DNA from: Massilia psychrophila
GTDB lineage: Bacteria > Pseudomonadota > Gammaproteobacteria > Burkholderiales > Burkholderiaceae_D
Length of the DNA stretch: 39,966 nucleotides
NCBI RefSeq assembly: GCF_002760665.1
Contig: NZ_PDOB01000036.1
Span: forward strand, 1 to 39,966
Reading direction: 5' to 3'
Shown here one piece after another: positions 19,982 to 28,197 of this stretch. Numbering within the stretch: the stretch's first letter is position 1; every line of letters begins with the position of its first letter. A program made the translations under genes and the position numbers. Below the pieces are notes generated by a model. That model searched no databases. It was not told where the DNA came from and was given only the letters and a program-made list of their open reading frames with translations.

Positions 19982-20893
19982 ATGCGCCGCTACACCCTGC
20001 GTCAGCTCGACACCTTCCTCGAAGTGGCCCGCCAGCTGTCGGTGTCGCGCGCCGCCGACCTGTTGCACGTGACCCAGCCGGCGGTGTCGATGCAGATTCG
20101 CCAGCTTGAGGAAATCGTCGGCATGGCCTTGTACGAGCAGGTCGGGCGCAAGATCCGGCTGACCGATGCCGGCCTTGACTTCCAGACCTATGCGATCTGC
20201 GCCGTGGCGCAGTTGCAGCAGCTCGAGGACGCGATGGCGCAGCGGCGCGGCTTGAAAAAAGGCCGGATATCGCTGGCGATGGTCAGCACCGCGAAATATT
20301 TTGTGCCGATGCTGCTGGTAAAATTTCGCCAGCGCTTCCCGGACATCGACATTTCGCTGCACATTCACAACCGCGAAGTCATCATGCAGCTGCTGGTGCG
20401 CAACGAGATCGACCTGGTCATCATGGGACGCTCGCCCGATGGCCTCGATTGCGTCGCTACCGCGTTCGCCACCAATCCGCTGGGCGTCATCAGTTCGCCC
20501 GAGCATCCCTTGTCGCGCCGGCGCGGCGCGCCGCTGTCGATTCTCGACGGCGAACAATTCGTCGTGCGCGAGATCGGCTCGGGCACCCGCCATGCGATGG
20601 AACGCCTGTTTGCCGAGAACAATATCCATCCGCGCATCGTGATGGAAATGCCGAGCAACGAAACCATCAAACAGGCCGTCATGGCCGGCATGGGCCTGAG
20701 TTTTTTGTCGCTGCGCACCATCCGCCACGAGCTTGCATCAGGTCACCTGGTGCTGCTCGACGTGCTCGGCTTGCCGCTGGTGCGCCATTGGCACATCACC
20801 CACCTGGCAGGCAAACGCCTGTCGCCGCCGGCCCGCGAGTTCCAATCGTTTTTGATCGAAGAGGCGGGGCCGCTGATCAAGCTGTGGGCATGA
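19982..20893 (+). CDS. cbbR: CbbR, LysR-type regulator of the Calvin-cycle operon
   Basis: A 303-residue LysR-type regulator divergent from cbbL. The N-terminal winged helix-turn-helix is YTLRQLDTFLEVARQLSVSRAADLLHVTQPAVSMQIRQLEE. The C-terminal effector domain begins at about residue 90 (GRISLAMVSTAKYFVPMLLVKFRQRFPDIDISLHIHNR), typical of CbbR. CbbR senses metabolites such as RuBP, PEP or NADPH and activates cbb transcription. The gene ends 11 bp from the convergent TonB-receptor gene. Confidence 0.93.
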   Translation: MRRYTLRQLDTFLEVARQLSVSRAADLLHVTQPAVSMQIRQLEEIVGMALYEQVGRKIRLTDAGLDFQTYAICAVAQLQQLEDAMAQRRGLKKGRISLAMVSTAKYFVPMLLVKFRQRFPDIDISLHIHNREVIMQLLVRNEIDLVIMGRSPDGLDCVATAFATNPLGVISSPEHPLSRRRGAPLSILDGEQFVVREIGSGTRHAMERLFAENNIHPRIVMEMPSNETIKQAVMAGMGLSFLSLRTIRHELASGHLVLLDVLGLPLVRHWHITHLAGKRLSPPAREFQSFLIEEAGPLIKLWA

Positions 20894-20904
20894 CGGGCGC
20901 AGAC

Positions 20905-23322
20905 CTAAAATACCCGGCGCAGCCGGATCGATACCGCGCGCGGCGCTCCCGGCGCAAAGAAGACGGCGCCCTCGCTGTCGGTGTTGCGAAAGCTGCCGTC
21001 AGGCGTAAAGGCGCGCGGGCCCAGCTGCCCGACCGTGGCGTACTGGCGGTTGAACAGGTTGCTGACGTGGCTTGAGAGCGTCCAGCCCGGCGCCGGCGTA
21101 TAGCTGGCGTTCAGGTTGACGACGGCGTAGCCCGGCACCCGGCCGGCGCCCGTCGTGGTGACGCCGTCAAGGTTGGTTGATCCGGCCACATGCAGGTTGT
21201 TCTCGTTGCCGCGCACAAAACTGCCGCCGATGGCGATCACTTGCAGGCCGGCCGACCAGGCGGGCGAAAACTGGTAGCCGGCGGAGGCCTTCAGGATCTG
21301 GCGCGGGATGGAAGGCATGCGGTCGCCAGGGCGCACCTCGATGGCGCCGTTCTCGGCGCTGCTGTTGGCCTGGCCGCCGAGGCGCTCGCTGGATTGGTAA
21401 GTGGCGTTCAGCCAGGTGGCGTCGGCGCTCAGGCTCAAGCGTTCGCCGACAAGGGCGACGCCGGCTTCGACACCTTGGCGGCGCGTCTTGCCGGCGTTTT
21501 TGAAAAACCCGGTGGAGGCCGAGTTGGAAACGAAAATAATGTCGCTATGGTTGTCACCGCGGAACAGGCCCAGGTTCCAGTGGCTGCGTCCGGTTAGTTT
21601 ACCGCGCAGGCCAGCCTCCCAGGTGGTTGAGACGACCTGGTCGAGCGGCGGGTCGCCGGCCATCGAGTTCGGCAGGCGGCAGCCGAAATTCGGGTCGGCG
21701 CAGCCAAGTTCGATCGAGGTCGGGGTACGGCTGCTTTCGCTGTAGCCGGCGTAGGCGTTGATCGCCCGGCTTGGAGCGTAGCTTATGCCGACGGCCGGGT
21801 TGAAGCGGCGAAACACGTGGTCGCCATCGAGCGAGCCGCGCTGCTGGCCCTCGGTAGTGGCGTTATTGTAGGGAAACAAGTGGTCGCTGTTGACTAGGCG
21901 GGTGCGGTTGTAGCGGCCGGAAAGCGTCAGGTGCCAGTGTGGCCCCAGCGACAGCGTATCGCTGCCGAACACGCTCCAGGTGCTTACCTTGCCGCTCAGG
22001 TCGACGCGCTGGTCGAAAGCGTCTTCCGAATCCTGGCTGCCGTCGGCAAACGCGGCGACCGGGGTGATCGAGCGGTCGGGATTGAGGAAACCAAATTGCG
22101 ACGACTGCGTGAAGCCGACGCGGCTGGCGTCCCAGGCGGCGCCAATCACGGCCTGATGGCCGGGCGCATCAAAACTGAGCTGGGCGGACAGGCCGGCGTT
22201 GCGCTGGCGGCTGGCGGTGGTGGTGACGAGGCCGGTACATTTTTCGTTCGGTTCGGCGTTGCGGCCAGCCTGGGCAATGCAGCGCCATTGCGGAAAGGAA
22301 GCCTCGCGTTCCATGGCGGGATTGCCAAAGCCGTTGGCGGCGAGCCAATCGCGCTCTGCCCCCTGCCCGGTGTAGTACACCTGTTTGCCCAGCGCTTCCT
22401 CGTTCAGATCGCCATTGTGCGTGCCGGTACGGGTGTTGCGGTAATACGCGTTGGCGGACACCCGCGCCTGGCCGGACAGCTGCGACATCGCTTCCAGGTT
22501 GACGAAGCTGGCGTGGTTGACGGTGGTGTCGGGCTTGGTAAACACGCTGGCGCGGCGCGGCGCGAGCATGTCGTCTTGCTGCAAGCCGTTGCCGTTCAGT
22601 TCGCTTTGGGCCCAGGCGTAGGTCAGTTTTAGCGTGGATTGCGTGGTGGACTGCCCGCTGCGCCAGCCCAGCTTGCCGAACAACTGGCCCAGGCGCGATG
22701 GTGAATCGTCGCGCCAACCGGCTTCGCGAAAGCCGTTGGCGGTCACGAACCAGTCGAGTGGAGCGCTAGCGCCGCCGTGCTGAATGCTGAGGTTGCGGCG
22801 GCCGAAACTGCCGGCCATCGCCTCCAATACGGTGCCACCATCGGACCGGCCATCCTTGGTGCGGATCGCCAGCGCGCCGCCCAGGGTGTTCAGGCCGAAC
22901 AGGGGATTGGCGCCGCCCATCAGGCTGACCGTGGCGATGGCGTCTTTCGGGATCAGGTCCCACAGCACGACGTCGCCGAACGGCTGGTTCAGCCGCACGC
23001 CGTCCAGGTAGACCGACAGCCCCTGCGGCGTGCCCAGCAGTGGCGAGGCGCTGTAGCCGCGGTAGCTGACGTCCATCATCAGCGGATTGCCCTGGTTCTC
23101 GTTGACGTGCACGCTGCCCAGGCTGCGGTTAAGGAAGTCGGACAGGTCGATGGCGCCGCTGTTGTCGATGTCGCGCGCGGTAGCGCTCTGCACCGCCCAA
23201 GCGGTCTGTTCGATGCGCAAGCCGGTGCCGGGCAGGGGCGTGCTGGCGACGATGATGACCTGGGCCATCGCTGTCGGCGCCGGTTCGTCCGCCAGCACAG
23301 GCCCGCAGGCGAGTACCGCCAA
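20905..23322 (-). CDS. TonB-dependent outer-membrane receptor, possibly for a metal or lanthanophore
   Basis: An approximately 805-residue TonB-dependent receptor. The plug domain is visible in LSDFLNRSLGSVHVNENQGNPLM, the GLSVYLDGVRLNQPFGDVV segment and VSLMGGANPLFGLNTLGGALAIRTKDG. The barrel ends with LRRVF, an aromatic terminus. Start: the open frame offers only TTG at 23322, giving a truncated signal peptide. Upstream in the same frame lies GIKPGLTG, and an ATG at 23350 is out of frame by one G in a GGGG run. With three Gs the protein would start MGIKPGLTGLAVLACG, a normal signal peptide. The neighbourhood (xox genes, ZIP-type transporter) suggests a role in lanthanide uptake, which is inference. 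Confidence 0.88.
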   Translation of the reverse strand: MAVLACGPVLADEPAPTAMAQVIIVASTPLPGTGLRIEQTAWAVQSATARDIDNSGAIDLSDFLNRSLGSVHVNENQGNPLMMDVSYRGYSASPLLGTPQGLSVYLDGVRLNQPFGDVVLWDLIPKDAIATVSLMGGANPLFGLNTLGGALAIRTKDGRSDGGTVLEAMAGSFGRRNLSIQHGGASAPLDWFVTANGFREAGWRDDSPSRLGQLFGKLGWRSGQSTTQSTLKLTYAWAQSELNGNGLQQDDMLAPRRASVFTKPDTTVNHASFVNLEAMSQLSGQARVSANAYYRNTRTGTHNGDLNEEALGKQVYYTGQGAERDWLAANGFGNPAMEREASFPQWRCIAQAGRNAEPNEKCTGLVTTTASRQRNAGLSAQLSFDAPGHQAVIGAAWDASRVGFTQSSQFGFLNPDRSITPVAAFADGSQDSEDAFDQRVDLSGKVSTWSVFGSDTLSLGPHWHLTLSGRYNRTRLVNSDHLFPYNNATTEGQQRGSLDGDHVFRRFNPAVGISYAPSRAINAYAGYSESSRTPTSIELGCADPNFGCRLPNSMAGDPPLDQVVSTTWEAGLRGKLTGRSHWNLGLFRGDNHSDIIFVSNSASTGFFKNAGKTRRQGVEAGVALVGERLSLSADATWLNATYQSSERLGGQANSSAENGAIEVRPGDRMPSIPRQILKASAGYQFSPAWSAGLQVIAIGGSFVRGNENNLHVAGSTNLDGVTTTGAGRVPGYAVVNLNASYTPAPGWTLSSHVSNLFNRQYATVGQLGPRAFTPDGSFRNTDSEGAVFFAPGAPRAVSIRLRRVF

Positions 23323-23683
23323 ACCGGTTAAGCCTGGTTTGATTCCCCATCCCGATGCTGTACCGATGACATCCCCCTTTGCGAATTTCGCCGTTGATCA
23401 AAGAACCTGCTGTCGCATTCACAATGCAGTTATCGCGCCAGCGCACACAAGCCGGCGCTGCAAGGCTATTTCGCTGCCGCCGGTTAATGTTGCAAGGCAC
23501 CATGTTCCATTTTTGAACAGTCGATTTGAAAGTATGTGCCAAAACTGAACCAGGCCGTGCAATGCCCATTGCCCAGCGCCGCCACGCATGCATGGCGCGG
23601 GCGGCGCTGCGCCGCGTTCGGCATGGAACTTGCGTTCTCCCTGATGAGCCAACATAGGCAGCCTCAATTGGGGGAGACAAGTC
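23323..23683. other. Divergent control region between TonB-receptor and ZIP-type genes
   Basis: About 360 bp without a supported gene. It holds the disputed TonB-receptor signal-peptide start (23341-23350), a dyad TGTTC-N7-GAACA (23503-23519), and a minus-strand TTGGCAC (23542-23536) that resembles a sigma-54 -24 element but lacks a proper -12 GC. It also holds GGGGGAGA (23670-23677), a strong ribosome-binding sequence for the plus-strand gene. Confidence 0.5.
23503..23519. promoter_or_regulatory. Dyad TGTTC-N7-GAACA, candidate regulator site
   Basis: A 17-bp dyad with perfect 5-bp arms (23503-23507 and 23515-23519) in the TonB/ZIP intergenic region. A closely similar dyad, TGTTCC-N6-GGAACA, occurs at 31255-31272 upstream of xoxG. 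Sites of this shape are expected for GAF-domain sigma-54 activators such as the one encoded at 24442-26448. The match is by eye. Confidence 0.4.
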
Positions 23684-23704
23684 ATCAACACGCTGCAAGC
23701 GATC

Positions 23705-24283
23705 TTGCGCGGCCCCGCCATGGCCGCGCGCATGCCTGGCCTGTCGGTCGGGCTGCTGCTGGGCGCAGCGCTGCTGTACGCATTGCCGCAGGCGTTCGAG
23801 TCCGGCGCCGACAAGCGCGGCCTGTGCGCTACCTTGCTGGCCGGGCTGCTGGCGTTCTTTTTGCTGGAAAAATGGGCGACCCTGCAGTGCACGCGGCGGG
23901 CAGCGCTTGCAACCCACCATGCGTCCGACGCCATCCTGATCGGCGCCGCGTTCAGCGCCCGGCCCGAACTGGGCCTGCTGGCCGCGCTGGCCCTTGGCGC
24001 CCATCCGACGTCCCGCGCAGCGGGCGAATTCGTCACCCTGCCGTACCGCAGCCTGGCGGCAGCTGCCGGCCTGGCGTGCTACCTGACGCTCGAGCGCCCT
24101 CTGGCATGGATGCCCCATGTGCTGGTGCTCGCTTCAGCCGGTTTTCTATACATTGCCCTGAGCGAACTGGTGCCGAAAATCCAACAGCCGGCGTCGCATC
24201 GCGACACCATCGTGCAATTGCTGCTGCTCGGAATTGGCATGACCGTTGTGTTGTATTTTGCGGTCCCAGGTACCAGCCGTTGA
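23705..24283 (+). CDS. ZIP-family-like metal transporter with degenerate metal site
   Basis: A membrane protein of about 192 residues with 6-7 hydrophobic segments, resembling ZIP (ZupT-type) transporters. HHASDAILIGAAF corresponds to the TM4 His-x-x-x-Asp site, and GFLYIALSELVPKIQ to the conserved end of ZIP proteins. The usual TM5 motif HEIPQE is replaced by HPTSRAAGEF, so metal binding may be altered. Only TTG 23705 is a standard start in frame. However, GGGGGAGA sits 6 nt before an in-frame ATC at 23684, which would give INTLQAILRG, so either ATC is used or an ATG has been lost. Its neighbours suggest metal supply to the xox system. Confidence 0.6.
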   Translation: MRGPAMAARMPGLSVGLLLGAALLYALPQAFESGADKRGLCATLLAGLLAFFLLEKWATLQCTRRAALATHHASDAILIGAAFSARPELGLLAALALGAHPTSRAAGEFVTLPYRSLAAAAGLACYLTLERPLAWMPHVLVLASAGFLYIALSELVPKIQQPASHRDTIVQLLLLGIGMTVVLYFAVPGTSR

Positions 24284-24312
24284 GCATGTGTTTTATGGTT
24301 TATATAACATGC
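24280..24312 (+). promoter_or_regulatory. Promoter of the sigma-54 activator gene with overlapping dyad
   Basis: TTGAGC (24280-24285) and TATAAC (24303-24308) are spaced 17 bp, a good sigma-70 promoter. A perfect inverted repeat GCATGT (24284-24289) / ACATGC (24307-24312) brackets the spacer, overlapping both hexamers, as an operator or autoregulatory site would. The leader to the ATG is about 127 nt and contains a second small dyad, ATACG-N6-CGTAT, at about 24316-24331. Confidence 0.5.
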
Positions 24313-24441
24313 GGGATACGGAACAGCGTATTCTGAACTACGGACGCGATTTTTTGTCCAACGCAGACAAACAAATTACACAGTGGCGCTGGCCGGCGTG
24401 TGAAGCACGCGGCCATCAGCTACCGGACCTGAGGAGACAGC

Positions 24442-26448
24442 ATGTCCAACTTTGCCGTGGAGCACGTCAAGCGCGTGCGTTCGGTTGTGCAAACCGGGAT
24501 GGACCGCCAACCGGCCAGCAGCGCCGCGCATGGCGCGCCGGCTGGCGGCAGCCGCATCACCGAGTCGTGGATCCGGTGCCTAAACGACTACCATCTCGAT
24601 CCCGACAGCCGCGACGATCCCGAAGTGGTCGGCTACACCGAACTGCAGGAGCGCCAGGAAAGCCTGGCCGACCTGCGCGCCGTGGCCGAAGTCGAAATGG
24701 CCGACCTGTACCAGCAACTGGCCGGTTCCGGCTACGCGATCATGCTGACCGACCGCGACGGCGTGCTGCTGAGCTTCTTCGGCGACCCCGGCTTTACCCA
24801 CGCCGCCTCCAAATCCGGGCTGATGCAGGGCGCCGTCTGGAGCGAGCGGGTGCAAGGTACCAACGGCATGGGTACCTGCCTGGTCGAGCGGCGGCCGATC
24901 TCGGTTCACCAGGAAGAACACTACTTGTCGCGCAACATCGGCCTCTCCTGCGCGGCGGCGCCGATCTTCAACCATGCCGGCGAGCTGGTGGCCGTACTCG
25001 ACGCTTCCGGCGAATCCAGGCTGGCCCAGCAGCACACCCTGGCGCTGGTCAGCGCCTCGGTGCAAATGATCGAAAACCGCGTTTTCCTGCACCAGTTCCG
25101 CAACGAATACATCGTGCGCTTCCATAACCGGCCCGAATTCGTCGGTACCTTGAGCGAAGGGGCGATCGCGGTCAGTGTCGCCGGCCGCGTGCTGGCGGCG
25201 ACCCGCCGCGCGCTGCTCATGCTCGGCATCAAGAGCCCTCTCGAGATCGTCGGGCGCGACATCACCGATCTGTTCAACATTTCATTCTCCGGCCTGGTCG
25301 ACTGCACCGTGAAAAAAGCGTTTCATCCGGTGCCGATTTTCGAAATTCGTAACGGCGCACGGTTTTTCGCCGTCAGCTACGCGCCGCTGCCGGCCCAGCG
25401 CGAAGCGCGCCAGCCAGCGCCAGCGGCACGGGTGCCGGCGGCGGACGCCGCCACCGCGCTCGACAAGCTGCAGTTCGGCGATCCGGCCATGCTGCACAAC
25501 GTGCAAATCGCCAAGCGCGTGGTGGAGCGCAACGTCGCCGTCATGCTGCTGGGCGAAACCGGCACCGGCAAGGAAATGTTCGCCCAGGCCCTGCACCGCT
25601 CCGGCAGCCGCGCCGCCAAACCGTTTGTCGCCATTAACTGCGCTTCGATTCCGGAGGCGCTGATTGAAAGCGAACTGTTCGGCTACACCCCGGGCGCATT
25701 CACTGGCGCCCGCAAGGACGGGCAGTGCGGCAAGATTTTGCAAGCCAACGGCGGCACGCTGTTCCTCGACGAAATCGGCGACATGCCGGTGGCGCTGCAG
25801 ACACGGCTGCTTCGCGTACTTGAAGAACGCGAAGTGCTGCCGCTCGGCGGCGGCGCCCCGATCAAGCTCGACATCCGTCTGATCAGCGCCACCCATTGCG
25901 ACCTGCAAGAGCGGATCGGCCGTAAGCAATTCCGCGAAGACCTGTTTTATCGCTTGCAAGGCGTCACCATCACGCTGCCGCCGCTACGCGATCGCGCCGA
26001 CCGGCCGCAACTGGTGCGCCACCTGGTGAGACAGGAAAGCGAAGGCGACGACAACGTCCGGGTCGACGACGAACTGCTCGCCGCCCTGGTCCGGCATTCA
26101 TGGCCGGGCAATATTCGCCAGTTGCGCCACTTGCTGCGTACCATGATCGCGCTGCGCGAATCGGACCGGCTGACGATGGCCGACCTGCCGCTCGAGTTTG
26201 GCGCGGCATCGACGGCTGCAGCGAGCGTGACGGCGGAGACTGCGGCTGCTACGGCAGTCGGGCCGGCGCCGGACGCCAACCTGAACCCGCTTGAAAACGC
26301 CGAGCGCCATGCGCTGATCGAAGAGCTGACGCGGCATAGCTGGAACATCTCGACCCTGGCTCGCCAGCTCAAGATCAGCCGCAACACGCTGTACCGCAAA
26401 GTGCAGCGGCTGAAGATCATCAATCCCGACAAGACGATGTTGCATTAA
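24442..26448 (+). CDS. AcoR-like sigma-54-dependent activator (GAF-AAA+-Fis)
   Basis: A 668-residue enhancer-binding protein. Residues about 75-215 form a GAF-type sensor region resembling AcoR (VQGTNGMGTCLVERRPISVHQEEHY). A PAS-like stretch covers about 230-315. The AAA+ domain has Walker A GETGTGKE (371-378), the sigma-54 contact loop GAFTGA (418-423) and Walker B GGTLFLDEIGD (437-447). The C-terminus is a Fis-type helix-turn-helix (WNISTLARQLKISRNTLYRKVQRL). AcoR-type proteins respond to small alcohols, aldehydes or ketones. A likely target is the sigma-54 promoter at 31713-31728. GAGGAGA precedes the ATG. Confidence 0.92.
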   Translation: MSNFAVEHVKRVRSVVQTGMDRQPASSAAHGAPAGGSRITESWIRCLNDYHLDPDSRDDPEVVGYTELQERQESLADLRAVAEVEMADLYQQLAGSGYAIMLTDRDGVLLSFFGDPGFTHAASKSGLMQGAVWSERVQGTNGMGTCLVERRPISVHQEEHYLSRNIGLSCAAAPIFNHAGELVAVLDASGESRLAQQHTLALVSASVQMIENRVFLHQFRNEYIVRFHNRPEFVGTLSEGAIAVSVAGRVLAATRRALLMLGIKSPLEIVGRDITDLFNISFSGLVDCTVKKAFHPVPIFEIRNGARFFAVSYAPLPAQREARQPAPAARVPAADAATALDKLQFGDPAMLHNVQIAKRVVERNVAVMLLGETGTGKEMFAQALHRSGSRAAKPFVAINCASIPEALIESELFGYTPGAFTGARKDGQCGKILQANGGTLFLDEIGDMPVALQTRLLRVLEEREVLPLGGGAPIKLDIRLISATHCDLQERIGRKQFREDLFYRLQGVTITLPPLRDRADRPQLVRHLVRQESEGDDNVRVDDELLAALVRHSWPGNIRQLRHLLRTMIALRESDRLTMADLPLEFGAASTAAASVTAETAAATAVGPAPDANLNPLENAERHALIEELTRHSWNISTLARQLKISRNTLYRKVQRLKIINPDKTMLH

Positions 26449-26490
26449 CCGGACCCGCCTCCTTTGAACAGTCAATCTTATAGCCAATCC

Positions 26491-27033
26491 ATGCCGGGTC
26501 AATACACCCGCACCGCCATGGTCCTGCACTGGCTGATCGCCGTCTTGCTGATAGGTCAGTTCGCCTTTGGTTGGCTGCTCGACGAGATTCCGCGCAATAC
26601 GCCGGCGCGCGGCTTCTGGATCAACCAGCATAAAAGCGTCGGCCTGGTGATCGGCATCTTGATTTTGCTGCGGATCGTCTGGCGACTGCGCCATGCGCCG
26701 CCGCCGCCGCTGCCGATGCCGGCCTGGCAACGGCGCGCAGCGCACGCCAGCCACCTGGCCATGTATGCCTGCATGGTGGTGATGCCGCTATCGGGTTACC
26801 TGGCGTCCAACTTCAGCAAGCACGGCATCAAGCTGTTCAACACCGTCAGGCTGGCGCCATGGGGCAGCGACGACAAGCTGCTCTATGCCATCTTCAACCA
26901 GACCCACAAGGTAACCGCCGTGGTGTTTGCCGTCCTCATCGGCATACACCTGCTCGCCGTCATCAAGCACACGCTGGTCAACCACGACCGCCTGTTGGCG
27001 CGCATGTGGAACGGCGCCAGCGCGCGCAGCTGA
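26491..27033 (+). CDS. Cytochrome b561-type membrane protein
   Basis: A 180-residue di-haem cytochrome b561 with four membrane helices. Probable haem ligands are His in MVLHWLIAVLL (helix 1), NQHKSVGL (helix 2), and the HASHLAMY and GIHLLAVIKH segments (helices 3-4). It moves electrons between the quinone pool and periplasmic partners in related systems. The start at ATG 26491 (MPGQYTRTAMVLHW) fits family length. A TTG at 26464 would add nine residues, and neither has a clear Shine-Dalgarno sequence. It lies 42 nt after the activator gene. A role in passing electrons from the xox pathway is inference. Confidence 0.85.
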   Translation: MPGQYTRTAMVLHWLIAVLLIGQFAFGWLLDEIPRNTPARGFWINQHKSVGLVIGILILLRIVWRLRHAPPPPLPMPAWQRRAAHASHLAMYACMVVMPLSGYLASNFSKHGIKLFNTVRLAPWGSDDKLLYAIFNQTHKVTAVVFAVLIGIHLLAVIKHTLVNHDRLLARMWNGASARS

Positions 27034-27134
27034 TGTTGTAATTTTCTTTTTCCTGTCGTTTTTATTTTACTCAGCGAGATTTCATCATCGACAATTTAAC
27101 CCGATCTGCCCGCCGCCTGCTGCCAACTGCGACC

Positions 27135-28052
27135 GTGCTGGCGCTGTTGGCCACCTCGCCCCTGCACGCGGCGCCGTTCGCCTATGTGCCCAATGAAGGT
27201 TCCGGCACCGTCTCCGTGATCGATACCGCCAGCGACGTGGTGGTGGCCCAAATCGCCGCCGGCAGCAAACCGCGTGGGCTGGCCGTCGGCCTCGACCGCC
27301 GCTGGCTGTACGTCAGCGACCAGCCGAACAACCGCCTGCAGCTGATTGACCTGGCCGAGCGCAAGCCGGCCGGCATGGTGGCGTTGGGCGAATCGCCCGA
27401 AGGGGTATCGATATCGAACGACGGGCGCTGGGTAGCGGCCGCCGTCGAAGGCAAAAACGAGATCGCATTCACCGACACGCGCACCCATACGCTGGCGTTT
27501 TCGATTCCGGTACGCGGCAAAAATCCCGAACATGCCGTGTTCAGCCCGGATGCACGCCTGGTGTTCGTCAGCGCCGAGGAAGGCGATGCGGTCGACGTCA
27601 TCGACTTTGCCAGCCGCAAGCAGGTGGCGCAGGTGACGGTCGGCGCGCGCCCGCGCGGCATCGGCTTTTTGCCCGACAGCAGCCGGGCGTATGTCGCCAC
27701 CGAGAACAGCAACGAAGTGTTCGTCATCGACACGCGCAGCTTCGCCATCGTCGCGCGCATCAAGGCCGGGCTGCGCGCCAACGGCATCGCGGTGCACCCT
27801 GGCGGCAGCCGGGTCTATGTGTCGAACGGCGGCGACGCCAACGTCTCGGTGATCGATACCGCCACCAACCAGGTGGTGGCCACCGTCGAGGTCGGCCAGC
27901 GGCCGTGGAACATGGCGCTTACCCCCGACGGCGCCAAGCTGTATGTCGCCAACGGCCGTTCCGGCAGCGTTTCGGTGATCGACACCGAGCGCAACGTCAA
28001 GCTGCGCGACATCGCCGTCGGCAAGCTGCCATGGGGCGTCGTGATCAGGTAG
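27135..28052 (+). CDS. PQQ-associated YVTN beta-propeller protein
   Basis: A secreted beta-propeller of about 305 residues or more, built from repeats of the YVTN type (for example TVSVIDTASDVVVAQIAAGS, RVYVSNGGDANVSVIDTATN, KLYVANGRSGSVSVIDTERN). The ending VGKLPWGVVI is the mark of the family found beside PQQ-dependent alcohol dehydrogenases. The start is doubtful. GTG 27135 cuts into the signal peptide. In-frame residues upstream read IIDNLTRSARRLLPTATVLALLA, a complete signal peptide that would begin at an ATC at 27084 or 27087, and no ATG exists in frame. Function is unknown, but the neighbourhood fits support of the quinoprotein XoxF. Confidence 0.82.
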   Translation: MLALLATSPLHAAPFAYVPNEGSGTVSVIDTASDVVVAQIAAGSKPRGLAVGLDRRWLYVSDQPNNRLQLIDLAERKPAGMVALGESPEGVSISNDGRWVAAAVEGKNEIAFTDTRTHTLAFSIPVRGKNPEHAVFSPDARLVFVSAEEGDAVDVIDFASRKQVAQVTVGARPRGIGFLPDSSRAYVATENSNEVFVIDTRSFAIVARIKAGLRANGIAVHPGGSRVYVSNGGDANVSVIDTATNQVVATVEVGQRPWNMALTPDGAKLYVANGRSGSVSVIDTERNVKLRDIAVGKLPWGVVIR

Positions 28053-28060
28053 TACTTGGA

Positions 28061-28188
28061 GTCTATCGCGGTAGACCGAAGTCGCTTTCAGCGCGCCCGG
28101 CAAACGGCTGCTACGGGCACGTCGCTACCGGCTTACTTCTTCCTGCTGGGACAGGCTCGGCGGTTTCAAGTAACAAGGCTCCAGGAAG
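28061..28188. terminator. Hairpins between convergent beta-propeller and ATP-grasp genes
   Basis: The 145-bp convergent gap has two stems: GTCTA-N6-TAGAC (28061-28076), 8 nt after the propeller stop, and CTTCCTG (28139-28145) pairing with CAGGAAG (28182-28188). Neither has a U-tract. They probably separate the opposing transcripts. Confidence 0.35.
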
Positions 28189-28197
28189 CAGCCAGAT

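Noticed and set aside
23525-23542. Minus-strand TTGGCAC resembling a sigma-54 promoter ahead of the TonB-receptor gene
   Set aside because: The -24 part is good, but at the -12 position there is TTTCA instead of TTGC, so the essential GC is missing. I keep it only as a note in the intergenic description.
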